From NCBI GenBank assembly GCA_934644965.1, contig CAKUDG010000019.1:1-64000 (forward strand): DNA of 64,000 bases, read 5' to 3'. Below, in pieces: positions 17,552 to 27,131 of the stretch. Made by a program: the position numbers and the translations under genes. Under the pieces are notes generated by a model. The model saw only the letters and a list, made by a program, of their open reading frames with translations, ran no database searches and was not told the origin of the DNA. The stretch's first letter is position 1. Every line of letters begins with the position of its first letter. Origin of the DNA: an uncultured Victivallales bacterium. Its GTDB lineage: Bacteria; Verrucomicrobiota; Lentisphaeria; Victivallales; UBA1829.

Positions 17552-19324
17552 ATGGAAAGGAAGCGGAATTTGCGGAAATCAAAAGTCTTGTCAGTAGTCA
17601 TTCCCGTGTACAACGAGGAACATACCGTGACAAAGCTGCTGGATCAGGTGGCGGCACTTTCCATTCCGGGCGTGTCTCTGGAACTCCTGGCGGTGAATGA
17701 CGGATCCACGGACGCAACGGCGGAGGTGCTCCGGAGTTGGGCGGCGGCACATGAAAATCAGCCGGGACTGAAAGTCGTGATTGCGGAAAAGAGCAACGGG
17801 GGGAAAGGTTCGGCCGTGCGCGAAGGGATCCGTCTTTCCACTGGGGATGTCCTGATTGTCCAGGACGCGGACCTGGAATACGATCCTGCGGATTATGCCG
17901 TCTGCATCGCACCGATTCTGAACGGGGAGGCGAAGATCGTCTACGGTTCGAGGGAGGATTCCAACCGGAACCGGATTTATTCCTCTCCTTTTTTTTATCT
18001 GGGGGCGTTGTCCCTGACCTTCTGGATCAACCTGCTCTGCAATTCCGATCTCACGGACGAGCCGACCTGTTACAAGACCTTTGACGGAAATCTGATCCGT
18101 TCCGTCCCCTTTGAAGGAAACCGCTTCGACTGGGAGCCGGAAATCACGGTGAAACTTCTGCGTCTCGGTTATCGGATCCATGAAGTGATTGTCACCTACC
18201 GTCCGCGTTCGGTTGCGGAAGGGAAGAAAATCCGTCTCCGCGACGGCTTCGAAGGACTCTGGAGTGCGCTGAAATGGCGTTTCCTGCCCCTGGGTGAAAT
18301 CCGCAGGCAGGTGGCCGGACTTTCCCCCGCGGATAAAAAAACCGTTTCCGACGCAGGAAAATCGACGGCGGCTTTCTGGATTCTGCTTCTCCTTTCGGCA
18401 GTTCTCCATGCCCTGCTGTTTTCCCGGTCCGGCGAATCCGGAATATCATGCTCTTCTCCGGCAGGTCCCCTGCTCAAGCTGCCGCTCCCGGACTCCTTCC
18501 AGTTCCAGGCTGCGGCGGGAGACGGCGGAATGGATGGAATCGGGAGGTGGATTGCCCTTCTCGCTGCGGTTCTGAGTACCGCAGCGGTCTATCTGGCGGC
18601 GCGGGTGTGGACGGACTGGAAACGGGCGTCCCTGGCGGGAGGACTGTTTCTCCTTTCCCTGATTTCTCTGGAATCGGCGGGATGGACGGTCTCGCAAGGG
18701 GGGGGCGGAACGGCGGGAGCGGTGTTCCTCTGCCTCTCAGCCTTTCAGATGTACTTTACGGAAAGATTTCTGGACAGCGGGTTCGGTTTGTTTCTGATGA
18801 CGGCCGCATTCTTTGCGGGTCTGGGAACTCTGCTGGCCCCGGTGAACGCGTACTGGCTTCTTCCGGTGCTGATTCTGTTGCTGTGCCTGAAATTTCTTCC
18901 CTTTCATCTGCGTCTGGACTTTGCATTGTTTTCCCTGCTGGCCGCGGGGGGTGCGTTTCTGCTGTTCCGCTGTCTTGCAGGGGGTACGGTACTAGGAGGA
19001 GAAGAATCCGGAGCAATCTCCTCTGCGGCGGCCTGCAGGACGGGAATGGCGCCGCTTCCCCTCTGGAACTGCATCCGGGAGAAGATCCTGTATCTGGCCG
19101 GCCCCGGAATCACGGTCCTTGCAGGAGTTCTCGGAATGGGATTCCTGGCCCTGAACAGAAAATGGATCTGGCTGGGAGGGACGCTGGCGGCGATGGGATT
19201 TTACGGATTGTGTCTGCCGCTGTTTCATCCGGCGTTTTTTCTGGTCCCGGTACTCGCAGGAACTTATGGAATTCTTCAGCTGTCTCTGCTCCGGAGAGGG
19301 AACGAGGAAAACATAAAAAAATAA
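17552..19324 (+). CDS. Glycosyltransferase family 2 fused to a multi-pass membrane domain
   Basis: The N-terminal 235 residues are a GT2 domain of the dolichyl/polyprenyl-phosphate sugar synthase type: VVIPVYNEEHTVTKLL, VNDGSTDAT and the metal-binding DADLEYDPADY, then TDEPTCYKTF. The C-terminal 330 residues hold about eight hydrophobic helices. The likely reaction is sugar transfer from a nucleotide sugar to polyprenyl phosphate on the cytoplasmic face. The membrane part resembles the framework of GT-C enzymes but I see no catalytic Asp loop. GGAGACGGA precedes the ATG, and an extended -10-like TGCTATATT lies at 17526-17534. It diverges from the PMT-like gene, and the two may work in one pathway. 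Confidence 0.8.
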   Translation: MERKRNLRKSKVLSVVIPVYNEEHTVTKLLDQVAALSIPGVSLELLAVNDGSTDATAEVLRSWAAAHENQPGLKVVIAEKSNGGKGSAVREGIRLSTGDVLIVQDADLEYDPADYAVCIAPILNGEAKIVYGSREDSNRNRIYSSPFFYLGALSLTFWINLLCNSDLTDEPTCYKTFDGNLIRSVPFEGNRFDWEPEITVKLLRLGYRIHEVIVTYRPRSVAEGKKIRLRDGFEGLWSALKWRFLPLGEIRRQVAGLSPADKKTVSDAGKSTAAFWILLLLSAVLHALLFSRSGESGISCSSPAGPLLKLPLPDSFQFQAAAGDGGMDGIGRWIALLAAVLSTAAVYLAARVWTDWKRASLAGGLFLLSLISLESAGWTVSQGGGGTAGAVFLCLSAFQMYFTERFLDSGFGLFLMTAAFFAGLGTLLAPVNAYWLLPVLILLLCLKFLPFHLRLDFALFSLLAAGGAFLLFRCLAGGTVLGGEESGAISSAAACRTGMAPLPLWNCIREKILYLAGPGITVLAGVLGMGFLALNRKWIWLGGTLAAMGFYGLCLPLFHPAFFLVPVLAGTYGILQLSLLRRGNEENIKK

Positions 19325-19349
19325 ATTTGTCATTTTTGTTAATTTTGAT

Positions 19350-19378
19350 TTGATTTTTCTTTTTTCCGGGACTATATT
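19350..19378 (+). promoter_or_regulatory. Sigma-70 promoter of the pseudopilin gene
   Basis: TTGATT (19350-19355), 17-base spacer, TATATT (19373-19378), placed 28 bases before the start codon. Confidence 0.65.
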
Positions 19379-19405
19379 GCTAATAACGGAAAGGAGAAAG
19401 AGCCA

Positions 19406-20227
19406 ATGAGAAAAAGGAATAAGGGAACAGAATTCTTCACCCTGATCGAACTGCTGGTGGTCATTGCGGTGATTGCCATTCTGGCGGGCCTGCTGATGCC
19501 GGCGCTGGGATCCGCGCGTTCGAGAGCACAGGAGATCGCGTGCAGATCCCTGCTGAAGGGATATGGATTGGCGACGTCGCTGTATGCGGACACTTACAAC
19601 GACTACTTCCCGGATATTCAGGAATATTTGAATCCGCTTCACGGCTTTGTCGGATTTTTCAGCGACGGGGACACCCTGCCGCAGAGCATCGCCCGCTGTC
19701 CGGGGGACTCGCAGACGGAAAAACTCGGACGTCTTGCCAGCTGCACCCAGGGAAGCACAACTGTGAAGGTTTCCATCGGCGGAGGCCCCAACCTTTCGGA
19801 TTCCAAAACCCCCACAAGCGCAGGGACATCCGATATGCGTCAGAAACGCAACGGCCCCCAGAACCGTTTCCCGGAAAAACGCTGTCAGTGGACGGATTAC
19901 CAGAATCCGGACGGGGCGGAAGTCAGCGGAGCCGCCCTGAAAGTCGGACAGGGTTCGGGAAGCATCACGGACTCGTTCGGGAACTATGTGTTCCGCCATC
20001 CGATGAATGGAGCCAACGGAGCTTTCGCAGATGGCCATGTGGGCCGCATTGCTTTGAACCCGGACATCCAGACCGTCAATCAGGGACATGACCTAGCCCC
20101 GGGAAACAGCTGGAGATTCCCAGGAAATATGACATATCCTTTCGGACCAAGACAGCTGAGCGCTCCGGGCGGCACACAGGTCGATCCCGCGTCCATTCCA
20201 GACGGGGAAAGCACCACCTATTACTGA
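19406..20227 (+). CDS. Pseudopilin-like protein with N-terminal cleavage/methylation signal
   Basis: The 273-aa product has a short basic leader and a class III signal FFTLIELLVVIAVIAILAGL (residues 10-29). The expected cleavage site lacks the usual Gly before Phe; a Glu follows at +5. One hydrophobic helix is followed by an extracytoplasmic domain ending in a Gly-rich, Pro-rich tail. GAFADGHVGRI is the H-x-DG element of the DUF1559/prepilin-like proteins abundant in Lentisphaerota and Planctomycetota. Function is unknown; substrates of a PilD-like peptidase and surface or type II secretion roles are inferred. AAAGGAG precedes the ATG. No pilus assembly genes are adjacent. Confidence 0.85.
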   Translation: MRKRNKGTEFFTLIELLVVIAVIAILAGLLMPALGSARSRAQEIACRSLLKGYGLATSLYADTYNDYFPDIQEYLNPLHGFVGFFSDGDTLPQSIARCPGDSQTEKLGRLASCTQGSTTVKVSIGGGPNLSDSKTPTSAGTSDMRQKRNGPQNRFPEKRCQWTDYQNPDGAEVSGAALKVGQGSGSITDSFGNYVFRHPMNGANGAFADGHVGRIALNPDIQTVNQGHDLAPGNSWRFPGNMTYPFGPRQLSAPGGTQVDPASIPDGESTTYY

Positions 20228-20629
20228 GGAGCAGCAGTCTGCCGGATTCCGGAGTTCCTGAATTCCCCGGTATGCGGAATCGCTGATATGGGATGTGGCG
20301 AAGCCGCGCGGGACGGGTCTTCTGCCGAATACGTTCTTGATCCCCTTCGTCCCCGCCCCCCGCCGGAAGTGCAAGGTTTTGTCCGGATCATCCGGGAGTA
20401 TCCGTCTGCGGCGGAAACCGGGGGCATGCCTTCTTCCCTGCAGAGCCGGACAGGCCCGGATAGGGGGGATAGGGATCTGCGGAAAATGCAGACAGAAGAA
20501 GAAGAGCAAGGGGAAAACAAAGGAACGGATTTTCCCCGCAGCGGAGGAGAACAGACTGCACGCCACACGACAACACAGAAAATTTCAAATTGCTTGTTCC
20601 AGTCAGAGAAAGTAAGGAGAGAAGCGTTT
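20228..20629. other. Intergenic region without supported gene
   Basis: About 400 bases between the pseudopilin and the ABC transporter operon. An open frame continues in phase upstream of the ATPase from 20288, but it has no ribosome site or family similarity. No clear promoter or terminator was found. Confidence 0.4.
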
Positions 20630-21400
20630 ATGTTGGACAGGATGCCTTTGAAGATTGAATCCCTCTGCAAGGATTTTCGGCGCGGAGGCGGAGAGGGAAG
20701 CGTTCGCGTACTGGATCACGTTTCACTGGAGGCCTGTGAAGGGGATTTTGTGGCGGTGATGGGTCCGAGCGGATCCGGGAAGAGCACCCTGCTCCACGTC
20801 GCGGGAGGACTGACGGACGCAAGCGAAGGGAAAGTCTTTGTGGAAGGCCGGGATCTCTCCGGACTGAGCGACGGTCAGTTGAGCGTCCTTCGCAGGAGAC
20901 GGATCGGATTTGTATTTCAGTCCTTCAATCTGATATCGACTCTCACCGTTGAAGACAACATCTGCCTGCCGATTCTGGCGGACGGCGGACATCCCGACCG
21001 TGCCGCGCTGCATTCGCTGGCGGAACGTCTGGGGATTGCCGACAAACTCACGCGCTTCCCCGTGAATCTTTCCGGCGGCGAACAGCAGCGGGTGGCAATT
21101 GCACGCGCACTCCTTCCAAAACCCGCCATCATTCTGGCGGATGAACCGACGGGAAGTCTGGACACGATTTCAGGCCAGGAATTCTGCTCTCTCCTGGACC
21201 TTCTCTGCCGTGAGGAAAACGCCACGATCATACTGGTGACTCACGAACCGGCCGTGGCGGCCTGGGCGAAACGGACACTGGTGCTCAAAGACGGACGTCT
21301 GATCGGCACCCTGCCCCCGGAAACCGTGAAAAACGCCCATCTTCTGGCATCGGCCTATCAGGACATCCTTTCACAGGAAGGGAGCGGAGGCGTAAAATGA
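20630..21400 (+). CDS. ABC transporter ATP-binding protein (LolD/MacB type)
   Basis: The ATPase (256 aa) that powers the permease encoded next. Walker A GPSGSGKST is at 45-53, the Q-loop in FVFQSFNLISTLTVEDN, the ABC signature LSGGEQQRVAIARAL near 149, Walker B IILADEPTGSLD and the H-loop TH in ILVTHEPAVAAWAKR. This sequence pattern is that of the LolD/MacB/FtsE group, whose partners carry FtsX domains. Start 20630 is set by AAGGAGAG eight bases before; the frame is open further upstream. The stop overlaps the permease ATG (ATGA), so the two are translationally coupled. Confidence 0.93.
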   Translation: MLDRMPLKIESLCKDFRRGGGEGSVRVLDHVSLEACEGDFVAVMGPSGSGKSTLLHVAGGLTDASEGKVFVEGRDLSGLSDGQLSVLRRRRIGFVFQSFNLISTLTVEDNICLPILADGGHPDRAALHSLAERLGIADKLTRFPVNLSGGEQQRVAIARALLPKPAIILADEPTGSLDTISGQEFCSLLDLLCREENATIILVTHEPAVAAWAKRTLVLKDGRLIGTLPPETVKNAHLLASAYQDILSQEGSGGVK

Positions 21401-24400
21401 AAGTGGTCTGGAAACTGGCATTCGAGTCGATCCTCCGGAATCCGGTCCGGAGTCTGCTTGCGGCTCTGGGAATGATTGCCGCGGCCAGCGTGGTGTCCTG
21501 GCTCGTTTCGGGATATGACGCGATGTTTTCCGAATTCAACCGCGATCCCGGGAAAATCGAAAACCGCTTTGATTTCCTGCTCATGAGCACGGGAGAGGAT
21601 AGCGGACAGGGAATCAGACGCAATTTGACGGACGCCCTTTCCGCGGATCCCCGTCTGGCGGAATGCAGTCTGTTCAGTACTCCGGTCCGGGTGAACGCAA
21701 GGAAGAAAACCCTCTCTTCGAGTTCTTCTCCTGCTTCTTCCCGCTCCCCCCGGCCTTCGGACCGCCGCATCCCGTCCCCTGAGAACCGCCGCGGCGGAGA
21801 AAACCTCAGCAGCGGCACAGCCGCGGAAAGAAAAGCGCCGGGAAGACCTTCCCCCGGTGATGTCGGCAAAGAATCCGCTCCAGAAATGAGAAGAGGCAGG
21901 ACCGGAAAGAAGGAGACTGCAAACGGAACGGAAAGCACAACGGAAAGCAGAACGGAAAACGCGACGGGAAGAGAAAAGGGCGGCGACGGGAATGCCGATT
22001 CGGGACTTCCCGCCGTCGGACGGGAACGGGAAAATCTTCTTTCCATTGTCACGGGAGGCGGCCGTCCTCCCGCAAGTCCGGGCATGGGGAAACGTCCCGG
22101 AGGAGGTTCGCCGCGCGGAGGAAGAGGAATGCGCGGAAGCGGTGGAGAACTGGCACCCGTCACCTACGGACTCCCGACAGGAGGAGGATTCGCACTCCAG
22201 GGCACGACGCCCGGAAGCGCCTCCCCTTACAGAATCAAGGAAGGCTCCTGGCTTTCTCCTGAAGCGCCGCTGTTCGGATCCAAAGCGACGGGACCGTTTC
22301 CTGCGGTTCTTTCGGAATCCGCGGCGGAACGTCTGGGGGGCGCCGCACCGCGGGACGTGCTGGAAATGGCATCCAATGCCGGATTCTTCACTTTGAAAGT
22401 TGTCGGGATCATGGAAGAGGGCCCCAGCGTGCGAAAACTCGCGCAAGTTCCTCCGGGACAGGATGGACGGGTGTCCTTCAGCTCCGGGATTTTCGTTCAC
22501 TGGAGCTCCGCCGAACATCTGTCCGGGACATCTCTTTCTCCGGAATCCGCGATTCTGCGTCTGAAGAAACCTTCAGAATGCGCAGTCTTCGCACAGGAAT
22601 GGAAGTCACGGGCGGAGGAAGCGGACAGGAACGCCTTTCTTGCATCGTACCCGGAGGTTCTGGAAGCCTTGAAAAATCCGGAACCGGGCAGCGGACGGAA
22701 TATGGCACAGGCCTACGGAGCCACCGGGATTTCAATGCTGGTCTCCTTCTTCATCATTTTCACAACGCTCAGCATGGGCGTTGAAGAACGGATAAGACAA
22801 TTCGCCGTACTGAGAATCGTGGCCTTCCGCCGCGGACAGCTGGCATTGTTGATTTTGCTGGAAAGTCTGATCCTGGGACTGGCGGGATGGTTCGGCGGAC
22901 TGGCTTCCGGATGGATCCTGCTGCGCATTCTGGAGTCGGGAGGAGAAGCGGCCGCGGCGGGAACGGAGATGAAAATCGGATTCTGGACCATCGCACTGAC
23001 GGGGGTCTGCAGCATGGCAGGCGCCGCCGCCGCGGCGGTGCTGCCGATGATCCGAGCGGCACGGATCCGTCCGCTGGACGCGCTGACCCCGTCCTCCGGC
23101 GCTCTTCTGAGCGGCGGCTTTTTCTCCGGAAGCTCGGAAGGAAAGAAAGGGGAGCGGAAGGAAAGAAGAAGAGGAGGAGGAAAAGGGAGGAAGGAATGGA
23201 TCCTTTTCGCCGCCGGGATTCTGCTTTTGTGCGTCAATCCGCTGGTGGTGTCGCTTCCGGGGCTGAAGGACATGACAAGGGTTGTTCTGTATGGAGTTGC
23301 CGGGTGCCCGGCGATGGCGCTGGGATTTGTCTGTCTGGCGCCGCTGATGACACGTCTTTGCGGATGGGTGTTTTTCCGTCCCCTGGCAAGGATCCTGGGA
23401 CTGAATCCGGTTTTCCTGCGTTCCCAGTGGCGCGCAAATTTCTGGCGTTCGACGGGGACGGTGGTGTCTCTGAGCATCGGACTGGGCTTTTTCATGATGA
23501 TTCTGATCTGGAGTTCCTCGATGCTGATCCCGTATATCCCAGGAAGCTGGATGCCGGATTATTTTCTTTCAGTCATCCCCGGCGGACTCAATGAACAGAC
23601 GGCAGGAGAAGTGGCGAAGATCCGCGGAGTGCTTCCGGGAAAATGCCTGCCCGTCGCCGTCGAACAGGTGAAACTTGCGGAGGATCTGACCGGAAGCAGG
23701 GAGCGCCAGAGCGTGGTGCGTCAGGACAACGTCGTGTTCTTCGGAGTGGATGTGGACCGGGGACTCGGCGGAAAGGATCCGCTCTTCCCCTTCCGTTTCC
23801 TCTCCGGAAACCGGGAGGAGGCGTTGAAACTGCTGAAGGAAAAGTCGGGAAATTACTGTCTGATTCCGCATTATTTTGCAGAAACGGCACATCTGAAGAC
23901 GGGTGACCGTTTCAGCGTCCGCCCCCCGAATCCCGCCGAAGCTCCGGTGGAGTTCCGCGTGGCGGGCATCATCGAAATGAATGGATGGCACTGGTTTTCC
24001 AAAGTTTCCGGAACAAGACGCAATTTCGGGCGGACCGCAGCCATGCTCTTCGCTTCACGGGAAAGCGTGGAGAAAAGTTTCGGCCTGACGAGGGTCAACT
24101 ACCTCTGGATGAATCTGGAACCGGGTGCGGATGAATCCTTCATCCGGAGATCCGTCGAACGCCTCGCCGAAAGCAATGCGGGAGAGAGCTTCCGCGTGAT
24201 CGGAGGCGGGGAATCGGTGGTCGGGAGGGAAACCGTCCGCGCCACCTCCAAACGCGAACTCGAACGTTCCCTCATGGGACGCACCAATATGATGGTCGAC
24301 GGCATGCTCCGCATGCCATTGCTGATTCTTCTGGTGGTCTCGCTCTCCGTCGCGAACACGGCGGTCGCCTCTGTCCGCGCCCGGCGGCGTGAAATCGGAA

Positions 24401-24711
24401 TCATGCGTTCGGTGGGGCTCAGTGCGTGGGGACTCATCCGTCTGGTACTCGCCGAAGGGATCCTGATCGCACTCGCCGCATCGGTCCTGAGTTTCTGCTT
24501 CGGAATCGCATCCGGACTCTGCAGCGCGCAGATGGCCGCCCATTCCACCTTCTTCGGAGGCATGGGATGGAGTTTCGACATCCCCTGGAGCCGGATCGCA
24601 GATGGTGTGATCTTTACTGTCGGGCTCTGCTTCCTCGCCTCCCTGATCCCCGCGGCCGCGGCAGGTCTGACCAAACCCCTGAAACTCCTTCAGAACGGTC
24701 TTCAGGAATAA
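21397..24711 (+). CDS. ABC transporter permease with two FtsX domains and a long disordered insertion
   Basis: An unusually large (1104 aa) MacB/LolCE-like permease. The first helix lies at about 15-37; then a periplasmic region is interrupted at about 98-265 by a low-complexity stretch rich in Ser, Arg, Lys, Glu, Gly and Pro, including short TES repeats. The first FtsX domain (about 445-570) has three helices, a basic linker and two to three further helices follow (about 605-720), then a second periplasmic domain and a C-terminal FtsX domain (about 965-1104) with RRREIGIMRSVGLS. These transporters act mechanically on lipoproteins, lipids or peptides in the periplasm. It overlaps the ATPase gene by four bases. 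The substrate is unknown. Confidence 0.88.
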   Translation: MKVVWKLAFESILRNPVRSLLAALGMIAAASVVSWLVSGYDAMFSEFNRDPGKIENRFDFLLMSTGEDSGQGIRRNLTDALSADPRLAECSLFSTPVRVNARKKTLSSSSSPASSRSPRPSDRRIPSPENRRGGENLSSGTAAERKAPGRPSPGDVGKESAPEMRRGRTGKKETANGTESTTESRTENATGREKGGDGNADSGLPAVGRERENLLSIVTGGGRPPASPGMGKRPGGGSPRGGRGMRGSGGELAPVTYGLPTGGGFALQGTTPGSASPYRIKEGSWLSPEAPLFGSKATGPFPAVLSESAAERLGGAAPRDVLEMASNAGFFTLKVVGIMEEGPSVRKLAQVPPGQDGRVSFSSGIFVHWSSAEHLSGTSLSPESAILRLKKPSECAVFAQEWKSRAEEADRNAFLASYPEVLEALKNPEPGSGRNMAQAYGATGISMLVSFFIIFTTLSMGVEERIRQFAVLRIVAFRRGQLALLILLESLILGLAGWFGGLASGWILLRILESGGEAAAAGTEMKIGFWTIALTGVCSMAGAAAAAVLPMIRAARIRPLDALTPSSGALLSGGFFSGSSEGKKGERKERRRGGGKGRKEWILFAAGILLLCVNPLVVSLPGLKDMTRVVLYGVAGCPAMALGFVCLAPLMTRLCGWVFFRPLARILGLNPVFLRSQWRANFWRSTGTVVSLSIGLGFFMMILIWSSSMLIPYIPGSWMPDYFLSVIPGGLNEQTAGEVAKIRGVLPGKCLPVAVEQVKLAEDLTGSRERQSVVRQDNVVFFGVDVDRGLGGKDPLFPFRFLSGNREEALKLLKEKSGNYCLIPHYFAETAHLKTGDRFSVRPPNPAEAPVEFRVAGIIEMNGWHWFSKVSGTRRNFGRTAAMLFASRESVEKSFGLTRVNYLWMNLEPGADESFIRRSVERLAESNAGESFRVIGGGESVVGRETVRATSKRELERSLMGRTNMMVDGMLRMPLLILLVVSLSVANTAVASVRARRREIGIMRSVGLSAWGLIRLVLAEGILIALAASVLSFCFGIASGLCSAQMAAHSTFFGGMGWSFDIPWSRIADGVIFTVGLCFLASLIPAAAAGLTKPLKLLQNGLQE

Positions 24712-24971
24712 TCAACGGAAAAAGGAGTAAACCGGAAAAAAGAAACGCTTTCCTTGAAAAAACAGAGCCGGGAAAGGGAGGATCGGCAGAGCAGAGAAAG
24801 ATGTCCTGGGAATCCGCTGGCAGAAGGGAGGAGCGTCCCGGAAGGTCCCTCCCGATGAGTGTCCCGTCCCGGCAGGAAGCGGAAGGGATCAGCCTGCACC
24901 TGTCCCCCCCTTTTCTTTTTACCCCTTACCCCACTCAAAACAGCAGGAGGAAGGCGGCGCGGACTTTCTTC
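24712..24971. other. Convergent intergenic region
   Basis: About 260 bases between the permease and the minus-strand pseudopilin. No strong terminator hairpin was recognised on either strand. Confidence 0.4.
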
Positions 24972-25775
24972 TTACTTCGTCAGCATGAACATGTCGCTGT
25001 TGTAGGTGGTATTCCCGGCGTGTCTGTAATAAATGTAGACCAGGGAGGAGGAGGCTTGGTTTTCAATGTGCCCGTCCAGAAAAGCCAGATTGACGCTCCG
25101 GGAATGGCGGCCTTCCATGAAATCATATTCGCATTGAGGATAGGGCGTTTTCTTGGCAAAGATTTCCGGATCGGAATAAGCCGTTCCGGGAAGAAAGACT
25201 TCCACATTCAAACTCCAGGTCGAGACCTGCCGGTAATGATGATTCAGACCAAAAGCGGAATGATCCATGCTCAGAAGCTTTTGAGAAGGTCTGAGCACGG
25301 CAAAAGATTTCAAGCCTTGCGTATTGCTCTTTTTCCATCTGTCCCGGTCAAACAGATAGCTGAAACGGTAGGGAAAAAGTTTGACATAACTTGTGGAGAT
25401 ATCGCGCCCGGGGCAGACCAGGAATTTCTGGCGTTTCAAATGAGCCCCGTCATCCAGCTGTTTGGCGGGATCCACTTCGGTGAGGAGTCCCAGCAGGGCG
25501 GGTCTGCCGGCATATTCCAGACAGAACGGGAAGTAGGAATCGTTCGCATCCCAGTAATTATAAAGACGCAGCCCGATGTTTTTCAGATTGGAGGTACATT
25601 GGATGCGCAGCGCCGTTTTTTTCGCACTGGCAAGCGCAGGCAGCAGAAGTGCCGCCAGAATTGCAATGATCGCTATCACCACAAGAAGTTCGATCAAAGT
25701 GAAAGAATGCCGCGGATGAACCTGTCCTGCAGACAGGTGCGCCTCTGCTCTGCGGAAAACCCGTGAATTCTTCAT
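24972..25775 (-). CDS. Pseudopilin-like protein with N-terminal methylation motif
   Basis: A 267-aa protein with a longer, basic leader (about 24 residues) before FTLIELLVVIAIIAILAALL (25-44), the textbook class III signal; the residue before Phe is Ser rather than Gly. The globular part has a Trp/Tyr-rich body and the FLDGHIENQ element typical of the H-x-DG pseudopilins. AGGAAGAGG precedes the ATG and a strong promoter lies upstream. It is likely an exported, membrane-anchored surface protein; the specific role is unknown. It is not part of a pilus or secretion cluster and is flanked by an ABC transporter and an AraC regulator. Confidence 0.86.
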   Translation of the reverse strand: MKNSRVFRRAEAHLSAGQVHPRHSFTLIELLVVIAIIAILAALLLPALASAKKTALRIQCTSNLKNIGLRLYNYWDANDSYFPFCLEYAGRPALLGLLTEVDPAKQLDDGAHLKRQKFLVCPGRDISTSYVKLFPYRFSYLFDRDRWKKSNTQGLKSFAVLRPSQKLLSMDHSAFGLNHHYRQVSTWSLNVEVFLPGTAYSDPEIFAKKTPYPQCEYDFMEGRHSRSVNLAFLDGHIENQASSSLVYIYYRHAGNTTYNSDMFMLTK

Positions 25776-26291
25776 ATTCCTCTTCCTTTGTCTCTCTGTG
25801 ATTCAGGACGATAAAAAGTACAGATCTAATAATATAAACATCGGCATTGTTTTGTCAAACTTCCATTTTCAAACAGAGGGAAAGGGGAAAACAGCACCTT
25901 CATCCCGGGAAACAGATCTGCAGAAGGCATGCGGGAAAAACGGAAAAGAAAAGCCGTAAAGGGGAAGACTCCCGTACGTTTCCTGGCATCCTGCGCTTTC
26001 AGTTTCCTACCTGTTTCCAGATCTGGCAGGAAATCACAACCGCCCGTTTCCGAATCACCCTGTATGTACTGTATATATGGGTTCATGAAGTTTTCCGACT
26101 CTTCATAGAAAAGGATACTTCTCCGGAGCAAAAAGTTCCATGGGGTGAAATCCAAAAAGATATCTCTGCGTCCGTTTCGTTTGCAAAGAAGGGCGGCGGG
26201 AGCTATGGTATGGACAGACCTTGATTTCGGGATGAATCCGGGAACAAGGAAAAAAACACGGGAAAAGAAAACGGAAGGGGCGGGGCGAATC
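25776..26291. other. Divergent intergenic region
   Basis: It holds the pseudopilin promoter on the minus strand. On the plus strand an AT-rich segment with ACTGTATATATGG at about 26068-26080 may be the -10 region of the AraC gene. A 125-codon frame at 25847-26224 is unsupported. Confidence 0.4.
25831..25858 (-). promoter_or_regulatory. Sigma-70 promoter of the pseudopilin gene
   Basis: On the minus strand a consensus TTGACA (25858-25853), 16-base spacer and TATATT (25836-25831). Confidence 0.7.
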
Positions 26292-27095
26292 ATGTCCGGA
26301 ACGCTTCAGATTTACAAAACCCGTTTTGCCTCCGCCGGAGAATGTTCCTGTTCGGAAAACGGCTGGCTGCATTGCAAAACCACTCCCTTTTACATTTTCG
26401 CACAGGCTTACGAGGGCCATTATGAAGTGGAAACGCCGGACTGCCGCGCCATCTGCGAGACGGGCGGGGCTTTCTTTTCCGCGCCCGGAACGCCGCTCCG
26501 GATTTTCCATTTCACGGATCCGCGGAGCGGGCAGATGCGGATCCGCTATCTCCACTTCGTTCTGGAGGATGCATCAGGTACCGATCCTTTTTCCTTCCGG
26601 ACGATTCCGCTTGCGCTTTCTGCGCGGGAAACGCAATCTCCCGCCAGAGAGCTTGAAAAACTGACTGCGGATGGGGGGAAAAAGCCGTTTGCAGACAACA
26701 TCCGGATTCTGAGAATCCTGGAGCAGCTATACAGTCTGACGGAACCGAACCTGAAGACGGAGCCGCATCTGGATTATCTGAAAAATCTATGTGCCTGGGT
26801 CCGCAAACGTGCCGGGAATCATCCGCCCGATGTCCCGGAACTGATTGCAAAATCGGGATATTCCCGTTCCAAAGTCTTTGCGGATTTCTTTTCCCACATG
26901 AGAATGTCTCCCGGGGATTTTATTCTTCACGAACGGATTACGCTGGCGGAACGGAAACTTCTGGAACATCCGGAGCGCAGCATCCAGGAAATCGCGTATG
27001 AATGCGGCTGGAAAAACCCCTTTCATTTTTCCCGTGCCTTCAAGTCTGTGACGGGGCTTTCTCCGCGGAAATACCGCTTGCGTCCCTTCTGTTGA
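26292..27095 (+). CDS. AraC-family transcriptional regulator
   Basis: A 267-aa regulator. The N-terminal part (about 1-150) has the cupin-like sensing pattern of sugar-responsive AraC proteins (SAPGTPLRIFHF, RIRYLHFVL). The C-terminal 100 residues form two helix-turn-helix motifs: IAKSGYSRSKVFADFFSHM, then ERKLLEHPERSIQEIAYECG and FHFSRAFKSVTGLSPRKYR, the AraC signature. Start 26292 is chosen because the domain begins there and a GGGGCGGGG purine tract precedes it; the frame is open to 26145. The next gene in the same direction, 570 bases on, is a sodium:solute symporter, so control of sugar uptake is a reasonable guess. Confidence 0.88.
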   Translation: MSGTLQIYKTRFASAGECSCSENGWLHCKTTPFYIFAQAYEGHYEVETPDCRAICETGGAFFSAPGTPLRIFHFTDPRSGQMRIRYLHFVLEDASGTDPFSFRTIPLALSARETQSPARELEKLTADGGKKPFADNIRILRILEQLYSLTEPNLKTEPHLDYLKNLCAWVRKRAGNHPPDVPELIAKSGYSRSKVFADFFSHMRMSPGDFILHERITLAERKLLEHPERSIQEIAYECGWKNPFHFSRAFKSVTGLSPRKYRLRPFC

Positions 27096-27131
27096 ACATA
27101 CGGAAACAGGAAGAGCAGAAACAAAAACTAT

